This document shows positions 28,973 through 37,255 of a stretch of DNA of 64,000 bases, piece by piece. Position numbers and translations under genes: made by a program. This DNA comes from Rickettsia bellii RML369-C (GTDB taxonomy: Bacteria; Pseudomonadota; Alphaproteobacteria; Rickettsiales; Rickettsiaceae), in contig NC_007940.1 in assembly GCF_000012385.1 (NCBI RefSeq), positions 806,001 through 870,000 on the forward strand, written 5' to 3'. Each line of letters starts with the position of its first letter. The stretch's first letter is position 1. The notes beneath the pieces are model-generated. The model saw only the letters and a program-made list of their open reading frames with translations, ran no database searches and was not told the DNA's origin.

Positions 28973-29335
28973 TTATATTTTAACTCCTATAACTTCTAAT
29001 ACTGCTTTATAGATTATTTGCATAGTGGCAGGATTACAACTAGTTAGAGGTCCTAAAATTAAGCGTTTATTATCTATGCTACGTATTTGGTCTATTAACA
29101 GGTCCGAATCTTTTTCTAATTTATTATGAGCTTTAATACGGATTCGTAAAGGAAAAGCATCATCTATCAAATTAGTTGTCAAGGGGATGATTAAAGTAGA
29201 CGGATGACTCGCATCTAATAATACTTGATCTTGAATAATTAGTACAGGTCTCGTTTTGCCAGGCTCACTACCAACTCTAGGATTTAAATCGGCAAGCCAA
29301 ATTTCTCCGAGATTAATTTTCAAGGTCATGTTCAA
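28973..29335 (-). CDS. MazF/PemK-type mRNA-interferase toxin
   Basis: 120 residues, with the classic N-terminus GEIWLADLNPRVGSEPGKTRPVL and the IIQDQ and IIPLTTN strands. Family members cut mRNA at short sites. The conserved arginine (KTRPV) and the threonine of PLTT are present. Its start overlaps the antitoxin gene by 23 bases, the usual antitoxin-toxin order. The actual start may be the second methionine (MTLKINLGE). Confidence 0.93.
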   Translation of the reverse strand: MNMTLKINLGEIWLADLNPRVGSEPGKTRPVLIIQDQVLLDASHPSTLIIPLTTNLIDDAFPLRIRIKAHNKLEKDSDLLIDQIRSIDNKRLILGPLTSCNPATMQIIYKAVLEVIGVKI

Positions 29336-29549
29336 TATTAGAAAATTCAGAATTTATTTTTATACTTTCTTTGCGGGTACGCATACTAGCTTTAAATAAC
29401 TTCTCTTGTCGTTCTTGCTCATATAAGCTTTTATTCATGTTTTCAATAGATTTTCTAATATACTGACTACGTGAAATATGAAGTTTTCTAGCCCTCTTAG
29501 TTACTTCTTCTGCTAAGTCATCGGGTAATCTTACAGTAAGTGCGGACAT
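29313..29549 (-). CDS. Ribbon-helix-helix antitoxin
   Basis: I choose ATG 29549 (MSALTVRLPDDLAEEV), since the upstream extension covers the promoter. 78 residues: an N-terminal ribbon-helix-helix domain (TVRLPDDLAEEVTKRARKL, ISRSQYIRKSIE) that binds DNA as a dimer, then a charged tail that should wrap the MazF-like toxin encoded next. It is expected to repress its own promoter. Confidence 0.9.
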   Translation of the reverse strand: MSALTVRLPDDLAEEVTKRARKLHISRSQYIRKSIENMNKSLYEQERQEKLFKASMRTRKESIKINSEFSNIEHDLEN

Positions 29550-29563
29550 ATGATATGCTTTAA

Positions 29564-29619
29564 GTATTACAATTATAGTTACATTAATATAATATAATTT
29601 GTAATACAATTTATGTCAA
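29564..29619 (-). promoter_or_regulatory. Promoter and operator of the toxin-antitoxin operon
   Basis: On the minus strand there is a TTGACA box (29614-29619), a 17-base spacer and TATATT (29591-29596), a near-consensus sigma-70 promoter. An inverted repeat, gtattacaattat (29564-29576) and ataatttgtaatac (29594-29607), covers the -10 and start region, as expected for autorepression by the ribbon-helix-helix antitoxin. Confidence 0.75.
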
Positions 29620-29700
29620 GTTATCCTTTTTATCAATCACCTATTAGTTGCTTAAGCAAATTATTATATACTCTTTGCAAATAACCGATATAGGGAATAT

Positions 29701-30858
29701 ATGGTAAAAAGTTATTGGAAAAAGTTTTGGGGTAGTAATGTTACTAAATCTCAGCATTTTATTGAGCTAAATGACATTGCTTATGGTAATGCAAAGAAAA
29801 TTAGAGTGGGGATTGATGCTTATCGTGAAAATGTTATAGTCTATAGATGCGTTAACCTAATTGCCCAATCAGCTGGACATGTTCCTTGGAAAGTACTAAA
29901 AAGTAAAAGTGGTGAAGTAATCGCAAATCATCCCTTAAATAATTTACTCAAAAGACCAAATCCTGAGAAAGCAGGGGCTGATTTTTTCAGTGAATTAATA
30001 TCTAGTATGTTATTGTTTGGTAATAGTTATATTTTATCAACATCAGACTTTAGACCTAAAGAGATTTATTTACTACCGGCTAGTGCAACTGAAGCAGTGT
30101 TAGACCAGAATGTTTTAGTTGCATATAAATATCAAAGTGCAAGCGGTGATAAATTATATAGAATAGATCCTATTTCTAAAATAAGCAGGGTTTTGCATTT
30201 AAAAAATTATCACCCTACCAATCACCATTACGGCTTATCATCTTTAGAAGCCGCTTCACTTCCTATAGATTTACATCAACAATCCTCCTACTGGAATCAC
30301 TCATTATTACAAAATGGTGCTAGACCATCTGGAGCATTAATAGTTAAAGATAGTAATGGCTACCTTAGCGATGAACAATTTGAAAGACTACAAGCCCAAT
30401 TATCAGAAAAATTTACCGGTAGTAATAACGCTGGTAAGCCTTTATTGCTTGAGGGTGGTCTTGGTTGGCAAGAAATGAGCATAAACCCAAAAGATATGGA
30501 TTTTATTCAGTCTAAGAATTCTGCCGCAAGAGAGATAGCCCTAGCATTCGGAGTGCCACCTCAATTACTTGGTATTAACGGCGATAATACCTATAGCAAT
30601 ATGCAAGAAGCACGTCTTGCTTTATGGGAAGAAACCTTAATTCCGTTACTTGATAAAATTGCTGATAATATAAGTAATTGGTTTTCTTATCTGTTTAATG
30701 AAGAAATTACCATTGATTTTGATTCTGATAGTATATCCGCCTTAACCGAAAAACGTGAAAATCTTTGGGCTAAAATTGCTAATGCTAATTTCATGACTCT
30801 AAACGAAAAAAGAGCATTTGTTGGGCTTCCTAAAATAAAAGATGGGGATAGTTTATGA
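29701..30858 (+). CDS. HK97-type phage portal protein (GTA-like)
   Basis: 385 residues with typical portal features: VNLIAQSAGHVPWKVL (about 52-67), HPLNNLLKRPNP, LLFGNSYIL, SAAREIALAFGVPPQLLG (about 270) and NMQEARLALWEETLIPLLD. Portals are the DNA gate of capsids. Neither terminase nor capsid genes are nearby, so this is an isolated remnant, probably of the gene-transfer-agent-like set known to be scattered in Rickettsiales. The frame is fully intact. It overlaps the next small gene by 4 bases. Confidence 0.92.
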   Translation: MVKSYWKKFWGSNVTKSQHFIELNDIAYGNAKKIRVGIDAYRENVIVYRCVNLIAQSAGHVPWKVLKSKSGEVIANHPLNNLLKRPNPEKAGADFFSELISSMLLFGNSYILSTSDFRPKEIYLLPASATEAVLDQNVLVAYKYQSASGDKLYRIDPISKISRVLHLKNYHPTNHHYGLSSLEAASLPIDLHQQSSYWNHSLLQNGARPSGALIVKDSNGYLSDEQFERLQAQLSEKFTGSNNAGKPLLLEGGLGWQEMSINPKDMDFIQSKNSAAREIALAFGVPPQLLGINGDNTYSNMQEARLALWEETLIPLLDKIADNISNWFSYLFNEEITIDFDSDSISALTEKRENLWAKIANANFMTLNEKRAFVGLPKIKDGDSL

Positions 30859-31142
30859 TCAAAGATACTACAGATACTTTAAATAATTTATATAATTTCA
30901 CTACTAAGCTTATTCTTTTGCTTGAAGATGAGCTAGAGTCCCTTACTTTAAATAAAAGTGAAAATAATCTAGCTGATACCAAAAATATTGCAGAAATATT
31001 AAATAAATTAGTTAACCTACTAATACAATTAAATAAACTACCTAATAATCAAGTAACATTCGAAGCTTCAAAAATAGATGAAAAGGATAAAATGATCATA
31101 GATAATTTCTTGAAAAATTATAATTTAAAGCATCTTTTTTAA
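30855..31142 (+). CDS. Small hypothetical gene coupled to portal
   Basis: 95 residues, mostly helical with leucine-rich heptads (LYNFTTKLILLLEDELESL). The ATGA overlap with the portal gene suggests translational coupling. In GTA clusters a small gene of unknown function often follows the portal, which fits, but I do not recognise the family. Confidence 0.65.
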   Translation: MIKDTTDTLNNLYNFTTKLILLLEDELESLTLNKSENNLADTKNIAEILNKLVNLLIQLNKLPNNQVTFEASKIDEKDKMIIDNFLKNYNLKHLF

Positions 31143-31468
31143 AAAATAGTCAATCCTTACAAACCCAAGATATTATTACATACTTCTAACTTATTATTAT
31201 ATTCTCTACCCTTAAATCTATCCTTAGATCCATCTGAATTTACTACAAATAAAAATTACTGTCTTATCTGATATTTTAAATCTTAAATTACCTTAAAATC
31301 TGTGTTGTAAAAAAACCTCATTTCATTAATAATATTTAATATTTGTAAATAAAAGTTAATAAATTTAAGTAATTAAGATATAGAATCCTTAATAAATTTT
31401 TACATTTTAGTATTAATTACATTCTATGAAGAGTTTTATTAAAAAATTAATTGGGTAAGATTTGAGAT
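31143..31468. other. AT-rich gene-free gap before the autotransporter remnant
   Basis: A 326-base stretch of about 80% A+T without palindromic repeats or convincing genes. It probably held the promoter of the autotransporter gene; I cannot identify a strong -35/-10 pair. Confidence 0.5.
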
Positions 31469-33932
31469 ATGAAGAATAAGTTTAAAATATTAAAAGGATT
31501 TTTAGCAACAGCATCATTATATGGATCTCTGATTTCAAGTTTTAATACAGCAGGTGTTACTGTTGCGACTACTGGCTCTGTAGTACTAAGTACTGGTGCA
31601 GGTTTAGCAGGAGTATTAAATAATGGAGACATTATACAAATAGCAGTAGGTGGTCTTGGAACTACTATATTAGCAGATAAACCAAATGCTCAAATTGGTG
31701 GTATAAACACGCTGCTTAATGCTCTTGCTTTTGGCGGTGTACAAGTAAGTCAAAATGTATCCATAGGTGCACTTAGTGCTACGGTAGGTCTTAACCCTAA
31801 TTTTGGTCCTCTAAAATTTATTGCTAATAATGCAACGGCTACTATTACTGGGGTTGGTAATCAAACATTTACCACTATGGACTTTGCAGGTAAAAGTTCT
31901 ACTCTTCAAATTAATGATAATTTAAATATTGCAACTACTATAGATAATACGGGAACTGCTGGTAATGGTACATTAAATCTAGGAAACGGCGTAACTATTA
32001 CTAAAGATATTGGTGGTACTAATTCTTTACTTGCAGTTAATATTAACGGTAGTGGTAACATAAATTTTGGCAGGATTGTTAAGGCAAATGCCATTAATTT
32101 AGCAAATGCAACAGCGAATGTTGTTGCAACAGGTTTAATTACCGGAATATTAAACTATAATGCAGATGCTACCTTATTTGCTAAAGGCGGTATTAGCGGT
32201 AATGTAAATATTCAATGCAAATGGTGGTAATTTTTCTGTATATTCTAATGCTGGTCAGACCTTAACAGCAAATTTTAACAATCTAGATGTAGGAGCATAT
32301 GGTTCAGTTACTATAAGTCATAATGGAGATAACGCTGGAACAGCTGCCACAATTAATGGTACTGTAGGCGGAACTAACCCTATTGCAAATTTCAATATTA
32401 TAAATGGGAATGAATTTAGTACTAATATTGTTCTAAACGGAGCAATTAATGCAACAAATATCCTGTTTAAGCGTGATGTTGATAAAAATCCTAATTTTAC
32501 CATAGCTATAAATAATAATATTACAGGTGCAATTCAAAATGTTAGTAATGGTAAGAATAATTTTGTATTGAACATAGCAGATGGAAAAAAGATAACAGGG
32601 ACTATAGATTCGCAGAATGTCTTGTCAACAATTATAAACCTTGCAGGTAATAACGAAATTACAGGAGCTATTACAAATGCTACCACTATTAATTTTAACG
32701 GGGCAAATATAAAACTTGATTCTGCTGTAAATTCTACAAATTTTGTTGTCGCTAATGATGGAGCTACTGCAATTGTTACTGGTCTTATGACCGGTGATTT
32801 AGGATATAATGCAGCTGGTAGCGTAACAGCTACTGGTGGGCTTGCAGGTAATATAAATTATAATGATAATAACGGAACATTTACTTTAGGTGCAGGCAAA
32901 ACACTTACAGGTTCAGCAATTAGTACTGGCGGAAGAAGTGGGACATTTGTTTTTGTAGGTGATGGAACAGTAACCGAAAACTTAGGAATAGATGGAGCAG
33001 GATTAACACAAATAATATTTAATGGTACAGATGTAGTACAAGGTGGTGTAGATGCAACAACCTTAACAGTTAATACTGGAGCAAATGCCACAATAGCAGG
33101 GGTTACAACAGGTAGTGCGGTTTATGCTGGAGCAGGTAATTTAACATCTACAGGAAATTTCACAGGTGGTGTAGATTTCAAAAGTAAAGGTGGAACATTT
33201 ACTTTAGGTGCAGATAGCAAGCTTACAGGAACAGTAACTAATGGTAATAATGCTACAGTAATTGCTTTAGGAAATGGCTCTATTACCGGAGCAATAACTG
33301 GCTTAAATACATTAGAGTTTAGCGGTGGTACGGGTACAACTCTTAATTTAAGTGATATTATTAACACCAGCATCAACAGTAATATTACAAATATTACCTA
33401 TACAAATAGCACTAATGCATCAGGAACAATTAACGTTAATACTGATTTAACAGCAGGAACTGTAACCTTTAACGCAGGTAATGCAGATGGTGGTACAATT
33501 ATCATAAATGCACCATCTACAATAGGACTTGTAGCAAATGCTGCTAATGGCACAATACAGATAAAATTAGGTGGTAGTTTAACAATTAGTGATCCAAGTG
33601 CTGGAACAATAAATGAAGTTGATATAGCAGACGGCACAACTTACACGATAGATGCTAAAGGTAATAACGTAAATCTATTTCAAAATGGTGAAAAGATAGT
33701 ATTTCAAGGTGAAAACTCAGAACTTGATTTGATAAATACCGGTACTACAGATGGAAAATTTACGCTGTATGCTAATCTAAATCCATCAAGTATAAATCCA
33801 ACAACCCCACCTGATATTTACGGCATAGTCAGAGTAAGCTCAACGCCAAATGGTCTTACTATTGATAATAATGATGCTACAATACGCACCATAGGTCAGG
33901 ATTCTACACATCGTCTGAAAGAATTCATAGTT
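31469..33932 (+). pseudogene. Sca/OmpA-like autotransporter passenger, frameshifted and truncated
   Basis: The start MKNKFKILKGFLATASLYG looks like a signal region, followed by long Gly/Asn/Thr-rich passenger repeats (for example FGRIVKANAINLANATANVVATG and units of type TGNLNY / GGTFTLGAG), as in rickettsial Sca/OmpA proteins. The first frame stops at 32229. One extra C at 32213 explains this: from there another frame continues with NANGGNFSVYSNAG to about 33932. There a palindromic repeat interrupts it, and the frame ends at 34034 within repeat-derived sequence. The C-terminal beta-barrel is absent, so it cannot be a working autotransporter. Which sca gene it derives from is not clear. Confidence 0.85.
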
Positions 33933-34000
33933 GATGACACCGAGGGCGTTTTTCGATCCACGCAACAATGCCGCCACGGGACGACACTAATAAGACATAG
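33933..34000. repeat. RPE fragment at the autotransporter break
   Basis: The segment gatgacaccgagggcg, then ttttcgatccacgc and gccgccacgggacgac, is a half element of the cccgtgg family, the same as at 40750-40775. It marks the point where the autotransporter sequence ends. Confidence 0.8.
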
Positions 34001-34007
34001 GATAACA

Positions 34008-35754
34008 CTAACTCAACTTACTTTTACTTACTGACAAATTATATAACGGACGCCATACCAAACGGCTTATAACTATAACATATAGTGACATTACTACTAC
34101 CCCAATAGCTACTCGGCTGTAATCACTAGCATTTGCGGCGTTTGTAATATACAAACCAAGACCAGTTGCAGAAATACGCACATTTCCCCAAGATACTATT
34201 TCTGCTACTATACTTGCATTCCAAGCTCCTCCATAAGCTGTTATAACGCCAGTAACTATATGAGGGAAAATTCCAGGTAATATAATATTTTTCCACCATA
34301 GCCATCCTTTAACACGGAATATATTAGCTGATTCTTTTAAATCAGCAGGAAACGCTGAAGTTCCAGCTATAACATTAAAGAGAATATACCATTGAGTGCC
34401 AAGTATCATAAGAAAACTCAAAGCTATATTGGGATTGAGATTATAGTGCGAAATAAAAATAACCACGAAAGGAAATAAAAAATTAGCAGGAAATGCTGAA
34501 GCAATCTGTATTACAGGCATCATTTTTTCGGTATAGCTACTATTTAATCCAATAAATACACCTATAGGCACCCATATAATAAGAGCTAAAATTACCATAG
34601 TAATTACTCTTAACAGAGTAAAAAAGCCTAATTTTATTACTAATAAAAACTCCGATAAACTAATTGTTGTTTTAACAAAATCATAGCATTTATTTGCAGC
34701 ATATATTGCTAAACAAGCTAAACACCCATACCATATGATAGCTATAAGTAAATTTGGTATAGGTTTTATAAAAATAATATAGAGCTTAGACAAAAGATTT
34801 GAGATAATTTTTGTTATATTATTAATAAAAAAATTACATGGTATGAATATAATAGAGATAATTTTTGCTATATATATGGTGATAAAATTTGTCTTTTTAA
34901 ATAAATCCACAACCATGGATTTAGGGGCACAAGCTTTTACTATATTCTCATAACGAAATTTATCTGCCCACACAATTAACGGACGAAATATAATTTGATC
35001 ATATAATATAATTACTATAAACATAGTGATTACAGAATAGATTATAGAAATTATATCTTTCTCATATATCGCTTTAGCTATATACGAACCAATACCAGGT
35101 ACGCTAATTGTATTCCCGCCTATTACTACAGTCTCTGATGCTACGAGAAAAAACCAACCACCAGACATCGACATCATACTATTCCAAATTAACCCTTGCG
35201 TGGCAAACGGCAATTCAAGTTTTAAAAATTTTTTCAGCGGTGAAAGTTTAAATATATTACTTGCTTCGACTAAATCATTTGGGATAGTTTTAAGTGATTG
35301 GTAAAAGCTAAAGGCTATATTAGGGCACTTGGTTAGTAAATGTAGCAAATATTACTGCACATTCTATACCTAAACTGCTATTTGGAAATATCGATACAAA
35401 CCATGTAACAGTAAATGTTAAAAAGCCTAATATCGGTACAGATTGAAAGATATCTAATATTGGTATTAAAATATTTTCTGCGGTTTTATATTTTGCGGCA
35501 ATAGTCCCGTATATTATAGCAGTTATCAGCGAAATAATAATTGCTATAAACATTCGTAATGTAGTTTGCAGCGTATATTTTAATAAATGGATTGGATCTA
35601 AGTATATTTCGTTTTTTGCAATAGCTCCAATGGATGAATCCATTTCATGCAGCCCCTTACCTATTGCAAATATAATCCCGCATATAATCAATATTATACA
35701 TAGATCCCAAATATTAAACGAGCCTCTATGAAAATTGTTTTTATATATATGCAT
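34008..35754 (-). pseudogene. ABC transporter permease (NitT/TauT-like, duplicated), frameshifted
   Basis: Two frames read 35754 to 35320 and 35348 to 34008. Together they form a two-domain permease, each half with the TauC-type fold. The first half contains LDIFQSVPILGFLTF, then is broken at TFTNQV. The second frame resumes with NIAFSFYQSLKTIPNDLVEA and holds the loop of half one, plus the complete half two with ESANIFRVKGWLWWKNIILPGIFP. An indel near 35330 separates them. No ATPase or binding protein gene is adjacent. Many membrane segments are conserved, so the break looks recent. Confidence 0.82.
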
Positions 35755-35833
35755 GTGCTTTGCTTTGAAAATTAGAAAACATCATCGGTGTTGTCATTGC
35801 ATAAGGTTATGTCACCTGACGAGGGCGAGCTCT

Positions 35834-35964
35834 AGTAGACGAAGATCAACTTGGAAAAGAGCAAGGAGTCTGTAAGCCGAGGAGTGGCAGCAGTTACTTA
35901 ATACGTGAGCATCCGAGGACTTACAAAGACGACGTAGCCAATTTTTCAAGTTCATCGAGTATAC
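35834..35964. repeat. RPE, long family (gtatac-ended)
   Basis: From agtagacgaagatcaacttg to ttcaagttcatcgagtata; homologous to 5075-5202. A diverged gtcattgc-type fragment precedes it (35792-35830). It ends at the stop codon of the DUF4239 gene. Confidence 0.83.
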
Positions 35965-36750
35965 CTACTCCAAGCATTCAATATATGTAATAGCCTTATT
36001 AAGATCATATTGATTAACTGCGAAAGGACCGCAGAAAGGTTTATCTAATATAAATAATAAGAAAATCATAGAACCGGAGGTTATACAAACTAACATGACT
36101 GAAATTTTATGCAAATAGACCCTAATCCCAAGCATACAAACAAAAATTAGGTTAATAGTAGTCATAATAAATACGACTACCCAATATTGAACATTTAAGG
36201 AAAAATAAGACATTTTAATCCTATTATACCTGATAGTATAAAGCTCTTTGATCTCTTTAACTATTTCTTTCTTAATAAATAATTGCATCTGATCATTTAC
36301 TTTATAATCTTTAAGACGACTAGTAATATCTTGTAGGAAACTAAGAGCTTCATGACCGATTTTTTTACCATCCCTCATTAACTGCCACTCACGCCCTACT
36401 ACATCTTTTGCATAATTTTTAATATCTGCATAAATTGCAGGCTTCATATTAGAGGGAAGCCAACTAACACTATCTGCAAGTCTCATTAATATTGTAGATT
36501 CGGTTGCCACTACTTCTTGAGCTTTATTAAAATTACCAAGTAGATATATTAATACAAAACCGGTTGATACCGCATACATGCTTCCGACTACCCCGGATAA
36601 AAATCCTCCAAGGCTGCCTAATTCTTCTCTTTGGAAATTAGTTGGGATGATATATTTAGAGAGATATAAGCATATACTGCAAAACCCCATTAAAATAATG
36701 TTGATTATAAGAAATAAGACAATAATTAGGAACGTTATAAATAAAATCAA
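35965..36750 (-). CDS. DUF4239-family membrane protein
   Basis: 261 residues with membrane segments near 3-30, 50-72, 185-208 and 213-232. The part VVGSMYAVSTGFVLIYLLGNF with ATESTILMRLADS and the VVGREW block fits the DUF4239 (bestrophin-like) family; function unknown. The start is a TTG at 36750; no ATG fits before the first membrane segment and the ribosome site is weak. Confidence 0.75.
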   Translation of the reverse strand: MILFITFLIIVLFLIINIILMGFCSICLYLSKYIIPTNFQREELGSLGGFLSGVVGSMYAVSTGFVLIYLLGNFNKAQEVVATESTILMRLADSVSWLPSNMKPAIYADIKNYAKDVVGREWQLMRDGKKIGHEALSFLQDITSRLKDYKVNDQMQLFIKKEIVKEIKELYTIRYNRIKMSYFSLNVQYWVVVFIMTTINLIFVCMLGIRVYLHKISVMLVCITSGSMIFLLFILDKPFCGPFAVNQYDLNKAITYIECLE

Positions 36751-36814
36751 TTATCTGGTCAGGCATAGAATAATATTTATGTTTGTATCATTTTAAATAA
36801 TTAGCAGCTATACA

Positions 36815-36932
36815 ATGTCATTCCCGCAAAAGCGGGAATCCAGCATAAAGCGAGATAAATCGAGCTTTTATTTTAAAAAATTTACTATATTTAGACTTTT
36901 TTCCTGGATTCCCGCTTTTGCGGGAATGACAT
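36815..36932. repeat. RPE, gcgggaat family
   Basis: Near-perfect arms atgtcattcccgcaaaagc and gcttttgcgggaatgacat with an AT-rich core; it shares the core motif gcataaagcgagataaatc with the copy at 14940-15040. Confidence 0.92.
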
Positions 36933-37000
36933 AGGAGTCATGCAACAACACCGGACAAGCCTTATAAGAAAACTATTATGCATAATAAATCATCCTTTAT

Positions 37001-37243
37001 TTAGACCTCCACTTCCTCCAAGGTTATTGTAGAATCGGCAAGCTTAGTAATTTTCTCAATCTTCAAACGAGCTTCTTTAAGTTTCTTTTCACAGTGATTT
37101 TTAAGCAAAATACCACGCTCAAAACTATTAACTGCTGCTTCTAAAGTCTCTTGCCCGTTATCTATTTTTTTTACAATTTCTTCAAGTTCGCTTAAAGCTT
37201 CTTCAAAACTAATATTTTCGTCTAAATTTTTATTGGTAGTCAT
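37001..37243 (-). CDS. xseB: Exodeoxyribonuclease VII small subunit
   Basis: 80 residues with the typical XseB helices: [20 protein letters not shown] (about 12-31), then [24 protein letters not shown]. It forms ExoVII with XseA, which is not in this window. It lies 12 bases downstream of the AsmA-like gene and is probably co-transcribed. Confidence 0.95.
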   Translation of the reverse strand: MTTNKNLDENISFEEALSELEEIVKKIDNGQETLEAAVNSFERGILLKNHCEKKLKEARLKIEKITKLADSTITLEEVEV

Positions 37244-37255
37244 GTGTTTTTATTT

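Noticed and set aside
31906..33637. Several proline/valine-rich open frames opposite the autotransporter remnant
   Set aside because: They mirror the Gly/Asn/Thr-rich passenger repeats on the other strand and have no independent coding signal.
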